Of a stretch of DNA of 64,000 nt, positions 35,251 to 44,137 are shown one piece after another (within the stretch, counting starts at the first letter, position 1; every line of letters starts with the position of its first letter). The position numbers and the translations under genes are program-made. The notes under the pieces are model-generated. The model was not told where the DNA came from. It did no database searches and saw only the letters and a program-made list of their open reading frames with translations. The stretch is taken from assembly GCF_011297335.1 (NCBI RefSeq), contig NZ_JAAOTJ010000015.1, positions 86,948 through 150,947 of the forward strand, in the 5' to 3' direction. The stretch comes from Catellatospora methionotrophica (GTDB taxonomy: Bacteria > Actinomycetota > Actinomycetes > Mycobacteriales > Micromonosporaceae).

Positions 35251-36275
35251 AGCAGCACCATCCCGACTCCCGTGGCGACCAGGACCGCCATCACGAACGT
35301 GGCCGGGGCGAAGCGCATCGCGAAGCGGCGGCCGAACACCCCGGCCTGCATGGAGATCAGTTTCAGGTCGACCATCGGGCCGACGACCAGGAACGCCAGG
35401 CGCGCGGTGAGCGAGAACTGGCTCAGCGACGCGGCGACGAACGCGTCGGCCTCGGAGCAGATGGACAGCAGCACCGCCAGCACCGCCAGGGCCAGCACGG
35501 ACAGCACCGGCTGGTCGGCGACGGCCTGCAGGACCGACTCGGGCACCAGCACGTTGATGGTGGCCGCGGCCATCGCGCCCAGCACCAGGAAGCCGCCCGC
35601 GTGCACGATGTCGTGGCGGCAGGCCGCCCAGAACGCCCGCCAGCGCGACAGGTCGTCGAGTTCGGGCCGGTGCGGCAGCCTGATCCACTCCTGCCTGCCC
35701 AGCCGCAGCCAGAGCCAGCCCATCACCATGGCCACGACGATGCTGGCCAGGCCGCGGGCGACCACCATCTCCGGGTTGTTCGGGAAGGCCACCGCGGTGG
35801 CGGTCAGCACGATCGGGTTGATCGCGGGCGCGGCCAGCAGGAACGCCAGCGCGGCGGCGGGCGTCACGCCGCGGCGGATCAGCGAGCCCGCGATCGGCAC
35901 CGAGCCGCACTCGCAGCCGGGCAGCACCACGCCCGCGCAGCTGGCCACCGGCACCGCCAGCGCCGGGTGCTTGGGCAGCGCCTTGGACCAGAACGAGCGC
36001 GGCACGAACACCGCGATGACCGCCGACAGCGCGACACCGAACACCAGGAACGGCGTGGCCTGCACCATCACCGATACGAACACGGTGGTCCAGGTCTGCA
36101 GCAGCGGCGTGGAGATCGCGGCGGCGATCGGCTCCCGGAAGATCAGCAGGACGATGAGCAGCGCCGCCAGCACCTCGACGGAGCCGATCCGGCCGCCGAG
36201 CAGCGGCCTGCGGGCCGGGCGTCCGGCAGGCGCGGACGGGGGCGCCGCGGGCGGGCGCTGATCGACGGAGGTCAC
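35247..36275 (-). CDS. DUF318-type permease (YcgR-like)
   Basis: A 342-residue integral membrane protein with about eight helices. The family signature VVLPGCECGSVPIAGSLIRRGVTPAAALAFLLAAPAINPIV includes the conserved GCECG motif, which probably lies in the transport path. Other helices: AALLIVLLIFREPIAAAIS, TPFLVFGVALSAVIAVFVP and VSLLAVLAVLLSICSEADAFVAASL-like text near the end. Start GTG 36275 is preceded by GAAGGATC. It pairs with TIGR03943 as in B. subtilis YcgR-YcgQ. No Zur-like box is visible upstream. Confidence 0.86.
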   Translation of the reverse strand: MTSVDQRPPAAPPSAPAGRPARRPLLGGRIGSVEVLAALLIVLLIFREPIAAAISTPLLQTWTTVFVSVMVQATPFLVFGVALSAVIAVFVPRSFWSKALPKHPALAVPVASCAGVVLPGCECGSVPIAGSLIRRGVTPAAALAFLLAAPAINPIVLTATAVAFPNNPEMVVARGLASIVVAMVMGWLWLRLGRQEWIRLPHRPELDDLSRWRAFWAACRHDIVHAGGFLVLGAMAAATINVLVPESVLQAVADQPVLSVLALAVLAVLLSICSEADAFVAASLSQFSLTARLAFLVVGPMVDLKLISMQAGVFGRRFAMRFAPATFVMAVLVATGVGMVLL

Positions 36276-36394
36276 GCGGATCCTTCGCGGTATCGGGGGT
36301 GTGCCGACCGGCACAGGTTACCGGGCGTGCGTTCGGTGTTAGCCTTTCCGGCACAAGCGCCGCTGTCCAGCGGCCTCATATGAACAAGTAACGA

Positions 36395-36479
<85 letters not shown>

Positions 36480-36509
36480 TCAACACCTCACCGCCACGTC
36501 TGCTTTCGT

Positions 36510-36530
36510 GATACCCCCAAATGGGGTATC
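36510..36530 (+). promoter_or_regulatory. Hairpin between TPP aptamer and ykoE
   Basis: GATACCCC / GGGGTATC, a perfect 8-bp stem with a 5-nt loop, 30 bp after the aptamer. It could be the expression-platform terminator, or an insulating hairpin. There is no U-tract, and the distance of about 58 bp to the start argues against direct occlusion of the ribosome site. Confidence 0.6.
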
Positions 36531-36588
36531 GCGGGCGCGACGTGTGCACTTCTCCTCGTTCGTCCCCTCAACGGACCAGGAGTTATTC

Positions 36589-37170
36589 ATGACAAGCAAT
36601 CGCTGGCGGACCGTCGACATCGTCGTCGCCTCGATCCTCGCCGTCGCCTTCGGCGTCGTCTTCTGGGCCTGGGGCCTGCTGTGGTACGGGCCCGGCGACG
36701 CTCTCTTCGCCGCGTTCCCGCCCGCCAAGGCCGTCATCTACGGCGTGTGGCTGCTGCCGGCCGTGCTGGCCCCGCTGATCCTTCGGAAGATCGGCGCCGG
36801 GTTCTACACCGAGTTCGTCGCGGCGGTAGTCTCGGCGCTGCTCGGCACCGGATGGGGCATCGCCGTGCTGTGGTATGGCCTCGCTCAGGGCGCGGCCGGC
36901 GAGCTCGGCTTCGCGCTCGGCGGCTACAAGCGCTGGGGCCTGCCGCAGGCGCTGCTCGCATCCGCGTTCGCCGGAGCGGCCGCCGCCGGTCTGGACCTGT
37001 ACTACTACTACGCCGACTGGGCCGCCGACTGGAAGCTGATCTACGTCGTGATCGTCATGGCCAGCTCCGTCGCCATCGCGGGCGTCGGCGGGCACTTCCT
37101 GACCCGGGCCCTGGCCGGGACCGGGGCGCTCGACCGGTTCCCGTCCGGCCGCAGCCGCGACCTGGTCTGA
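36589..37170 (+). CDS. ykoE: Thiamine ECF transporter S component (YkoE)
   Basis: A 193-residue membrane protein with five or six helices that binds hydroxymethylpyrimidine or thiamine. Typical YkoE text: DIVVASILAVAFGVVFWAWGLLWYG, AFPPAKAVIYGVWLLPAVLAPLI, RKIGAGFYTEFVAAVVSALLGTGWG and GYKRWGLPQALLASAFAG. AGGAG precedes the ATG. A TPP riboswitch upstream confirms the substrate class. It is followed at once by the ATPase gene, with a 1-bp overlap (TGATG). Confidence 0.93.
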   Translation: MTSNRWRTVDIVVASILAVAFGVVFWAWGLLWYGPGDALFAAFPPAKAVIYGVWLLPAVLAPLILRKIGAGFYTEFVAAVVSALLGTGWGIAVLWYGLAQGAAGELGFALGGYKRWGLPQALLASAFAGAAAAGLDLYYYYADWAADWKLIYVVIVMASSVAIAGVGGHFLTRALAGTGALDRFPSGRSRDLV

Positions 37171-38510
37171 TGATCACGCTCGAGGGGTACGGGTGGCGGC
37201 ACGCCGGCCGCCGCGCGTGGGCGGTGCGCGGGGTCGACCTGCGCATCGAGCGCGGCGAGCGGGTGCTGCTGCTCGGCCCCTCGGGCGCGGGCAAGTCCAC
37301 CCTCCTGCACGCGCTGGCCGGGCTGCTGCCCGACGACTCCGGCGAGGCCGAGGGCGTACGCAAGGTCGACGCCGGACACGTCGGCATCGTGTTCCAGGAC
37401 CCGCAGTCGCAGCTGGTGATGTCGCGGGCCGGGGACGAGGTCGCGTTCGGCCTGGAGAACCTGGGCTGGTCAGCCGACCGGATCTGGCCCCGGGTGGACG
37501 AGGTGCTGCGCGAGGTCGGCTTCGGCTACGGGCGCGACCGGGCCACCGACGCCCTGTCCGGCGGCGAGCAGCAGCGCCTGGTGCTGGCCGGGGCGCTCGC
37601 CCCGCGTCCGGAGCTGCTGCTGCTCGACGAGCCCACGGCCAACCTGGACCCGGCCGGGGCCGCGCTGGTGCGCCGGGCGCTGCGCGAGGCCGTCGACGCC
37701 GACACGGCCGTGGTGCTGATCGAGCACCGCATCGCCGAGGTGCTGGACCTGGTCACCCGCGTGATCGTGCTGGAGCCGGGCGGCGGCGTACGCGACGACA
37801 TCCCGCCGCACCAGCTGACCGGCCCGCTCGGCGCGGAGCTGGCCGCCGCCGGGGTCTGGGTGCCGGGCCACCCCGCGCCCGCCCGCCACGCCGCGAACCC
37901 GCCCGGCGACACCCTGCTCTCCACCCATGACCTGCGGGTACGCCACCTGTCCTACCCCGACGTCACGGTCCGCGCCGGTGCGGCGCTCGCGGTGACCGGC
38001 CCCAACGGCTGCGGCAAGTCCACCCTCGCGCTGGCCCTGGGCGGCCTGCTGAAACCTGCCGGCGGCGAGGTGCGCAGCCCCGACGGTCCGCCGCACCGCT
38101 GGCGGGCCCGCACCCTGGCCGCCCGCATCGGCTCGGTGTTCCAGAACCCGGAGCAGCAGTTCGTCGCCGCCACCGTGCGCGACGAACTTGCCCTGGGCGG
38201 CACCCCGGCGGACCGGGTCGACGAACTCCTGACCCGCCTGCGGCTGGACCGCCTGGCCGGGGCGAATCCCTTCACCCTCTCCGGCGGCGAGGCCCGGCGG
38301 CTGTCGGTGGCGACCGCGCTGGCCGCCCGGCCCCGCCTGCTGATCCTGGACGAGCCCACCTTCGGCCAGGACCGCCGCACCTGGATCGAGCTGGTCGACA
38401 TGCTGGCCACCCTGCGCGACGACGGCCACGGCATCGTCGCCGTGACCCACGACCCCGACGTCGTCACCACCCTCGCCGACCGCGTCCTGGACCTGGGCGG
38501 AACCCCATGA
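37170..38510 (+). CDS. ykoD: Thiamine ECF transporter fused ATPase (YkoD)
   Basis: A 446-residue protein with two ABC ATPase domains in one chain. Domain 1: Walker A GPSGAGKST, signature LSGGEQQR, Walker B LLLLDEPTANLD. Domain 2: Walker A GPNGCGKST, signature LSGGEARR (a variant), Walker B LLILDEPTFGQD. The second signature loses the usual GGQ/E-x-Q-R pattern, so one of the two ATP sites may be weaker. It powers the YkoE-YkoC module. Its stop overlaps ykoC by 4 bp. Confidence 0.92.
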   Translation: MITLEGYGWRHAGRRAWAVRGVDLRIERGERVLLLGPSGAGKSTLLHALAGLLPDDSGEAEGVRKVDAGHVGIVFQDPQSQLVMSRAGDEVAFGLENLGWSADRIWPRVDEVLREVGFGYGRDRATDALSGGEQQRLVLAGALAPRPELLLLDEPTANLDPAGAALVRRALREAVDADTAVVLIEHRIAEVLDLVTRVIVLEPGGGVRDDIPPHQLTGPLGAELAAAGVWVPGHPAPARHAANPPGDTLLSTHDLRVRHLSYPDVTVRAGAALAVTGPNGCGKSTLALALGGLLKPAGGEVRSPDGPPHRWRARTLAARIGSVFQNPEQQFVAATVRDELALGGTPADRVDELLTRLRLDRLAGANPFTLSGGEARRLSVATALAARPRLLILDEPTFGQDRRTWIELVDMLATLRDDGHGIVAVTHDPDVVTTLADRVLDLGGTP

Positions 38511-39283
38511 CCGCCGTCGCCGCCCCGGCCCAGCGCAGTGACGCCACGCTGGCGCGGCGGGCTCCGGTCGCGAAGATCGTCGCGCTCGCGCTGTTCACGA
38601 CGGCCGCGCTGCTGACCCGCGACGTCGCCGCGCTGGGGTTCGCGCTGGTGGTGACGTTCGCCGCCGCGCCGCTGTTCGGGATCACGCCGTGGGGGCTGCT
38701 GCGGCGCGGCTGGCCCGCGCTGCTCGGCGCGGCCACGGTGGTGCTGTCGCTGGCACTGTTCGCGGCGGACCGGTCGGGCACGGTGCTGGTGGACTTCGGG
38801 CCCGTAGTGATCACCTCGACGGTGCTGTCCAACGCGCTGTCGCTGGCGCTGCGGCTGCTGGCCATCGCCCTGCCGAGCATCCTGGTGTTCAGCACCACCG
38901 ATCCGACCGACCTGGCCGACTCGCTGGTCCAGCACGCGCGGGTCTCGCCACGTTTCGCGATCGGCGCGCTGGCCGCGTTCCGGCTGGTCGGGCTGCTCGG
39001 CGACGAGTGGCGGATGATCGCGATGGCGCGCCGGGCCCGTGGCATCGACGCCGGGCGCAACCCGGTGCGCTGGCTACGGCTGTTCGCCAGCACCACGTTC
39101 GGGCTGCTGGTGGGGGCGATCCGGCGCGGCACCCGGCTGGCCGTGGCGATGGACGCCCGCGGCTTCGACTCCGGCAGGCCCCGCACCGTCGCCCGCCCCA
39201 TGCCCTGGCGCCCGGCCGACTGGCTGCTCGTCGCCGCCGGTGCGCTGCTCGCCGTCCTGATCCAGCTCATCGCCCACCGCTGA
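38507..39283 (+). CDS. ykoC: Thiamine ECF transporter T component (YkoC)
   Basis: A 258-residue EcfT-type transmembrane protein coupling the ATPase to YkoE. It has five or six helices and the two cytoplasmic Ala-Arg-Gly coupling motifs, MARRARGID and MDARGFD, that dock into the ATPases. Other family text: LALFTTAALLTRDVAALGFAL and LRLLAIALPSILVFSTTDPTDLADSL. Overlapping start and stop show one transcript with ykoED under the TPP riboswitch. It ends 5 bp from the convergent uppS. Confidence 0.92.
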   Translation: MTAVAAPAQRSDATLARRAPVAKIVALALFTTAALLTRDVAALGFALVVTFAAAPLFGITPWGLLRRGWPALLGAATVVLSLALFAADRSGTVLVDFGPVVITSTVLSNALSLALRLLAIALPSILVFSTTDPTDLADSLVQHARVSPRFAIGALAAFRLVGLLGDEWRMIAMARRARGIDAGRNPVRWLRLFASTTFGLLVGAIRRGTRLAVAMDARGFDSGRPRTVARPMPWRPADWLLVAAGALLAVLIQLIAHR

Positions 39284-39287
39284 CCGG

Positions 39288-40103
39288 TCAGGCCGACGGG
39301 GCGGGTGGGGCGACCGGGTTGGGCAGGGCTCCGCCGAAGCGGCGGTCGCGCTGGGCGTAGAGCTCGCAGGCGTACCAGAGGTGGCGGCGGTCGAAGTCGG
39401 GCCACAGGGTGTCGAGATAGACGTGCTCGGCGTACGCGGACTGCCAGAGCAGGAAGTTGCTGGTGCGCTGCTCGCCCGACGGGCGCAGGAACAGGTCCAC
39501 GTCCGGCACCTCGGGGTGGTAGAGGTACTTCGCGATCGTCTTCTCGTTGACCTTGTCGGCCTTGAGGCGGCCCTCGGCCACGTCCCGCGCGATCGCGGCG
39601 GCCGCGTCGGCGATCTCGGCCTGGCCGCCGTAGTTGACGCAGAACTGCAGGGTGAGCTTGCTGTTGCCGCGGCTCATCTGCTCGGCGGTCTCCAGCTCGT
39701 CGATGACGCTCTTCCACAGCCGCCCGCGCCGGCCCGACCACACGATGCGTACGCCCAGGTCGTTGAGCATGTCGCGGCGGCGGCGGATCACGTCGCGGTT
39801 GAAGCCCATCAGGAAGCGGACCTCCTCCGGCGAGCGCTTCCAGTTCTCGGTGGAGAAGGCGTACACCGACAGGTAGGGCACGCCGATCTCCAGCGCCCCT
39901 TCGATGGTGTCGAACAGGGAGAACTCGCCGCGCTTGTGGCCCTCGGTGCGGGGCAGGCCGCGGTCCTTGGCCCAGCGGCCGTTGCCGTCCATGACGATGG
40001 CGACGTGCTCGGGCAGGGCGTCGCCGGGCAGCTTCGGCGGGGTCGCGCCGGACGGGTGCGCGGAGGGCGCCTTCGGCTCACGAGTCTGCCGGATCCTGAT
40101 CAA
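39288..40103 (-). CDS. uppS: cis-Isoprenyl diphosphate synthase (undecaprenyl/decaprenyl type)
   Basis: A 271-residue cis-prenyltransferase making the long polyprenyl carrier lipid for cell-wall synthesis. Catalytic Asp and substrate loop: [52 protein letters not shown]; and the metal/IPP-binding end [35 protein letters not shown]. Start: a TTG at 40103 is preceded by AGGGGAG at 4 nt and gives [10 protein letters not shown], the family N-terminus, whereas GTG or ATG codons upstream add unrelated residues. It lies in the conserved order after recO and era. Confidence 0.93.
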   Translation of the reverse strand: MIRIRQTREPKAPSAHPSGATPPKLPGDALPEHVAIVMDGNGRWAKDRGLPRTEGHKRGEFSLFDTIEGALEIGVPYLSVYAFSTENWKRSPEEVRFLMGFNRDVIRRRRDMLNDLGVRIVWSGRRGRLWKSVIDELETAEQMSRGNSKLTLQFCVNYGGQAEIADAAAAIARDVAEGRLKADKVNEKTIAKYLYHPEVPDVDLFLRPSGEQRTSNFLLWQSAYAEHVYLDTLWPDFDRRHLWYACELYAQRDRRFGGALPNPVAPPAPSA

Positions 40104-40158
40104 GGCGCTCCCCTGTCTGTTCACGGTCGCCACCGCGGCGATCCGGCCAGGTCGGGAC

Positions 40159-40914
40159 TCAGCCCGGTCCCCGGCGATCAACCAACGGCAGAGAGCGTAG
40201 CTGCCGCTCCAGGTGCCACTGCAAATGCGCCGCCACGAAACCTGCACACTCCCGCTGCACGGGTGGCTCGGCCTGCTCCGCCGCGGGCCAGTCGCCCTCC
40301 AGCAGCGCCGACATCAGATCGAGGGTGGCCGGGTCGGGATGGGCGGCGCCGGGCGGGCGGCAGTTCAGGCAGGTGACACCACCGGCGGGTACGGAGAACG
40401 CCCGGTGTGGACCCGCCTCCCCGCACACCGCGCAGTCCCGCAGCGCCGGGGCCCAGCCGGCCTGCGCCATGGCCCGCAGCAGGTACGCGTCGAGCACCAG
40501 CGAGCTGGGCCGCACGCCCTCGGACAGGGCCCGCAGCGCGCCCAGGGTGAGCTGGTAGAGCCGCAGCGCGGGCTCGCGCTCGACCGGGGTCAGCCGCTCG
40601 GCCAGCTCCACGATCGCGCTGGCCGCGGTGTAGCGCGGGTAGTCGGTCAGGAAGCGGCGGCCGAACAGGTCACGGCCCTCGACCTGGGTGACGGTGTCCA
40701 GCGAGCTGCCCTCGCTGCACTGCACGTCGATGTGCCCGAACGGCTCCAGCCGCGCGCCGAAGCGCGAGGTGGTGCGGCGTACGCCCTTGGCGACCGCGCG
40801 CACCCGCCCGTGCTGCCGGGTGAGCAGCGTGACGATCCGGTCGGCCTCGCCGAGCTTCTGCACGCGCAGCACGAGAGCGTCATCGCGGTAGAGCGGTCGG
40901 CGCATACCCGGCAT
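40159..40914 (-). CDS. recO: DNA repair protein RecO
   Basis: A 251-residue recombination mediator that loads RecA with RecR. N-terminal OB fold: [56 protein letters not shown]. The C-terminal helical domain has a zinc-binding pair CAVC and CLNC (a four-Cys site). The ATG at 40914 follows TAGGGT by 7 nt, a leaderless layout, although TAGGGT may also act as a weak ribosome site. The gap from era is 27 bp. Confidence 0.94.
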   Translation of the reverse strand: MPGMRRPLYRDDALVLRVQKLGEADRIVTLLTRQHGRVRAVAKGVRRTTSRFGARLEPFGHIDVQCSEGSSLDTVTQVEGRDLFGRRFLTDYPRYTAASAIVELAERLTPVEREPALRLYQLTLGALRALSEGVRPSSLVLDAYLLRAMAQAGWAPALRDCAVCGEAGPHRAFSVPAGGVTCLNCRPPGAAHPDPATLDLMSALLEGDWPAAEQAEPPVQRECAGFVAAHLQWHLERQLRSLPLVDRRGPG

Positions 40915-40941
40915 GGCTGCGACCCTACCGGCCCCCGCCGA

Positions 40942-41829
40942 CTAGAAGCCCAGCCGCCGGAGCTGGCGGGGGTCGCGCTGCCAGTCCTTGGCGACGCGGA
41001 CGTGGAGGTCGAGGTAGACCTTGGTGCCGAGGAGTTCCTGGATCTGGAGGCGGGCCTTGGTGCCGACCTCCTTGAGGCGGGCGCCGCGTGCACCGATCAT
41101 GATGGCCTTCTGGCTCTGCCGCTCGATGTAGATGTCGGCGTACACCTTGGTCAGGCCGTCCTCAGGGATGATCTCCTGGATCAGCACCGCGATCGAGTGC
41201 GGCAGCTCGTCGCGTACGCCCTCCAGCGCGGCCTCGCGGATCATCTCGCCGACCAGCACGTGCTCGGGCTCGTCGGTGAGCATGTCGTCCGGGTAGAGCT
41301 GCGGGGACTTCGGCAGGTGCCCGACCATCACGTCGACCAGCGTGTCGAGCTGCGAGTTGGCCACCGCGCTGACCGGCACCACGTCGGCGAACTCGCCGAG
41401 CGCGGTGACCGCGAGCAGCTGCTTGGCCAGGGTCTCCTTGTCCACCAGATCGGTCTTGGTGACCACGGCTACGACGGTCGCCTTCAGCGCGGCGATCTCC
41501 CCGGCGATGAAGGTGTCGCCCTTGCCGACCGGCTCGTTGGCGGGGATGCACAGGCCGATCACGTCGACCTCGCTCCAGGTCGCCCGGACCAGGTCGTTGA
41601 GGCGCTCGCCGAGCAGGGTGCGCGGGCGGTGCAGGCCGGGGGTGTCCACCAGCACGAGCTGCGACTCGGGGCGGTGCAGCACGGCACGGATGATGTGCCG
41701 CGTGGTCTGCGGTTTGTTCGAGGTGATCGCGATCTTCTGCCCGATGATCGCGTTCGTCAGAGTCGACTTGCCCGCGTTCGGCCGCCCGACGAAGCAGGCG
41801 AATCCAGCACGGTATGAGTTGTCCGCCAC
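40942..41829 (-). CDS. era: GTPase Era
   Basis: A 295-residue essential GTPase for 16S rRNA maturation and 30S assembly. G1 GRPNAGKST, G2 region ITSNKPQTTR, G3 DTPGLH, G4 TKTD, G5 SAVA. The C-terminal KH domain binds the 3' end of 16S rRNA: ADIYIERQSQKAIMIGARGARLKEVGTKARLQIQELLGTKVYLDLHVRVAKDWQ. The GTG start has TAGGTT 6 nt upstream (41841-41836). In related genomes the cdd-like and corC genes come next; here a 10-kb block intervenes. Confidence 0.96.
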   Translation of the reverse strand: MADNSYRAGFACFVGRPNAGKSTLTNAIIGQKIAITSNKPQTTRHIIRAVLHRPESQLVLVDTPGLHRPRTLLGERLNDLVRATWSEVDVIGLCIPANEPVGKGDTFIAGEIAALKATVVAVVTKTDLVDKETLAKQLLAVTALGEFADVVPVSAVANSQLDTLVDVMVGHLPKSPQLYPDDMLTDEPEHVLVGEMIREAALEGVRDELPHSIAVLIQEIIPEDGLTKVYADIYIERQSQKAIMIGARGARLKEVGTKARLQIQELLGTKVYLDLHVRVAKDWQRDPRQLRRLGF

Positions 41830-41844
41830 CTGCTCAACCTACCG

Positions 41845-42981
41845 TCAGGGCAGGAAGGCGGGCTCATCGGCGTACCCCCGGCGGCTGGTGGACTGCTCGG
41901 CCACCAGCGCGGCGAACAGGTCGTCGACCGGGGTCTGCAGCAGTTCGGCCAGCGGAACCAGGGTCGTGGCCCCGTCGGCGTACGCCGCGAACAGCTCGCC
42001 GACCAGCCGGGCGGGCAGCCGTGGGGCCTGCGCCGCGGCCAGCCGGGCCAGCAGCGCCTGCCGCCCGGTGCTGCCGTGGTGGCAGCGGGCGGCCGTCCAC
42101 AGGCTCAGCTCGGCCTGCCGGTCCGCGCCGAGCAGCCCGAGCCCGCCCAGCCGGGCCGCCATCGCCCCCGCCGAGACGCCGAACACCCCGACCAGCTCGG
42201 CGAACACGGCGTCGGTGAGCTGCGCGCCGTCGGCCGCGGCCCGCAGCTCGGCGGTGGGCATCAGGAACGCGGCGGCGAAGGCGTCGGCGCGCTGCTCCAG
42301 CCCGGCCCGCTGGCAGCCGGGCGCGAGGTGCTGGTCGAGCAGCGGCTGCGCGGCGTCCCCGGCCAGCACGTGGCCCAAGGCGTGCGCGAGCGCGAAGCGC
42401 TGCCGGGTGAACCGGCTGGTGGCGTTGGCCAGCACCAGCTGCCCGTGCGGGGACTGCCAGGCCAGGGCGTCCGCGCCGCCGGGCAGCGCGGTGACCGCCA
42501 CGTCCACCGCGAAGACCTGCTCGACGGCGGCCGCCAGCTCGGCCGTGGGCAGGGCGCCCAGTCGGGCCACCCCGTGCTCGCGCAGCGCGGCCACGGCCCG
42601 TTCCGCCAGCGCTCGACCGGCCGCGGCGGGCGGCCCGGCGGGCGGTGCGGACAGCCGCGGCAGCGACGGACGGCGGCCCAGCACGCGCAGCCGCTCGTAC
42701 GCGGTGGCGTAGCGGTCGACCAGGGCGCGGATCTCGTCGCCCGTGCTCGGCTCGGCGGTGGGCAGGGCGGGTTCCCGGGTGCGGCCGGTGAGCAGCCAGT
42801 CCACGCTGACGTCACCGGCGTCGGCGATCAGCGCCAGTTCCAGCGAGGTGAAGCGGCGCACCGCGTTGAGCGATTTGGACAGTTTGTCGGCGCTGATGCC
42901 GACCAGCTCGCTGAAGGCGGCCTGGCTGGAGGAGACTCGGGTGATGACCGAACGAACGCGGTCGACCACGCCTTCATCCAT
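41845..42981 (-). CDS. XRE / ImmA-IrrE-like regulator with degenerate protease motif
   Basis: A 378-residue protein. An XRE helix-turn-helix lies at the N-terminus (AAFSELVGISADKLSKSLNAVRRFTSLELALIADAG), followed by an ImmA/IrrE-like (DUF955) region. In that region the metallopeptidase motif reads HALGH (residues 200-204, FALAHALGHVLAG) instead of HELGH, so the catalytic Glu is Ala; the third ligand area EQRADAFAAAFLMP (Glu229) is kept. Active ImmA proteins cleave repressors. This one may only bind metal or ligand. The ATG at 42981 stands 7 nt after TACGGT (42994-42989). Same strand as era, 15 bp upstream of it. Confidence 0.83.
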   Translation of the reverse strand: MDEGVVDRVRSVITRVSSSQAAFSELVGISADKLSKSLNAVRRFTSLELALIADAGDVSVDWLLTGRTREPALPTAEPSTGDEIRALVDRYATAYERLRVLGRRPSLPRLSAPPAGPPAAAGRALAERAVAALREHGVARLGALPTAELAAAVEQVFAVDVAVTALPGGADALAWQSPHGQLVLANATSRFTRQRFALAHALGHVLAGDAAQPLLDQHLAPGCQRAGLEQRADAFAAAFLMPTAELRAAADGAQLTDAVFAELVGVFGVSAGAMAARLGGLGLLGADRQAELSLWTAARCHHGSTGRQALLARLAAAQAPRLPARLVGELFAAYADGATTLVPLAELLQTPVDDLFAALVAEQSTSRRGYADEPAFLP

Positions 42982-43091
42982 GGCCATCACCGTAATGAGC
43001 AGTCGCGATAATCGCAACGGCTGTCAGGACGGTTGACACACGCCCACCCGCGCTCACCGGCGGGCACTCCTGCTCCGGTACGGTGAACCCC

Positions 43092-43922
43092 GTGGAGCTG
43101 CTGCATTCGGGCAAGGTCAGGGACGTCTACCGCGACGGCGAGGACATCATTCTGGTGGCGTCGGACCGGCTCTCGGTCTACGACGTGATCCTGCCGACGC
43201 CGGTGCCGGACAAGGGCCGGGTGCTCACCCAGCTCTCGCTGTGGTGGTTCAAGCAGCTCGAAGACATCGTGCCGAACCACGTCATCTCCGAGGACGTGCC
43301 CGCCGCGTTCGCCGGGCGCGCGGTGCGCTGCCGTTCGCTGAGCATGGTGCCGGTCGAGTGCGTGGCGCGCGGCTACCTCACCGGCGGTGGGCTCAAGGAG
43401 TACGTGGCGGGCGGGTCGGTGTCCGGGGTCGAGCTGCCCGCGGGGTTGACCGAGGCGTCCCGGCTGGCCGAGCCGGTGTTCACCCCGTCCACCAAGGCCC
43501 CGGTCGGCGAGAAGGACATGCCGATGACGTACGCGGCGGTGGTCGACAAGCTCGGCGCGGACACCGCGGAGCGGCTGCGCGACGTCACGCTGGCCGTCTA
43601 CGCGCGCGGGCGCGACATCGCCGCCGAGCGCGGCATCATCCTCGCCGACACGAAGATCGAGCTGGGCTGGGCCGCCGACGGCACGCTGGTGCTCGGCGAC
43701 GAGGTGCTCACCCCCGACTCCTCGCGTTTCTGGCCCGCCGACGGCTACGCGCCCGGCCGGGTGCAGCCGAGCTTCGACAAGCAGTTCGTACGCGACTGGG
43801 CGGTCGGCACCGGCTGGGACAAGACCCCGCCCGCGCCCGAGGTGCCCGAGGACATCATCGCGGCGACCCGGGCGCGTTACATCGAGGCGTACGAGCGGCT
43901 CACCGGCCTGTCCTGGTCCTGA
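43092..43922 (+). CDS. purC: Phosphoribosylaminoimidazole-succinocarboxamide synthase
   Basis: A 276-residue SAICAR synthetase, step eight of de novo purine synthesis (CAIR + Asp + ATP). ATP-binding start: LLHSGKVRDVYRDGEDIILVASDRLSVYDVILP; signature segments MVPVECVARGYLTGGGLKEY, FTPSTKAPVGEKDMPM, LADTKIELGWAADGTLVLGDEVLTPDSSRFWPADGY and SFDKQFVRDW. Start: TACGGT (43079-43084) is 7 nt before GTG 43092, so I prefer this over GTG 43083, which lies inside the hexamer. No other pur genes are adjacent. Confidence 0.95.
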   Translation: MELLHSGKVRDVYRDGEDIILVASDRLSVYDVILPTPVPDKGRVLTQLSLWWFKQLEDIVPNHVISEDVPAAFAGRAVRCRSLSMVPVECVARGYLTGGGLKEYVAGGSVSGVELPAGLTEASRLAEPVFTPSTKAPVGEKDMPMTYAAVVDKLGADTAERLRDVTLAVYARGRDIAAERGIILADTKIELGWAADGTLVLGDEVLTPDSSRFWPADGYAPGRVQPSFDKQFVRDWAVGTGWDKTPPAPEVPEDIIAATRARYIEAYERLTGLSWS

Positions 43923-43948
43923 CCCGACGGTCGCGTTAACCTGGTGAC

Positions 43949-44137
43949 ATGGCGCGCGAGACGTACCTCCAGACGCGGCGGCGGCTCGGCCTGCCGGACA
44001 TCCCGCAGGAGCTGCTCGACGAGTTCCACAGCCAGCTGGAGCTGGAGGAGCAGCGCCGCCGCGATCCGGAGTGGATCGCCGAGCAGGAGGCCAACTACGA
44101 GGCCGTGCTCGCGCAGCTGCAGCGGAAGGCCCGGTGA
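43949..44137 (+). CDS. Small helical protein, VapB-like antitoxin candidate
   Basis: A 62-residue charged protein: MARETYLQTRRRLGLPDIP followed by an acidic helix rich in Glu and Gln (LDEFHSQLELEEQRRRDPEWIAEQEANYEAVLAQL). No standard antitoxin DNA-binding fold is recognisable, but size, charge and the 4-bp GTGA overlap with the PIN-like gene fit an antitoxin of a type II pair. TAACCT (43937-43942) six bases upstream gives a leaderless start. It could equally be an uncharacterised conserved small protein. Confidence 0.55.
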   Translation: MARETYLQTRRRLGLPDIPQELLDEFHSQLELEEQRRRDPEWIAEQEANYEAVLAQLQRKAR

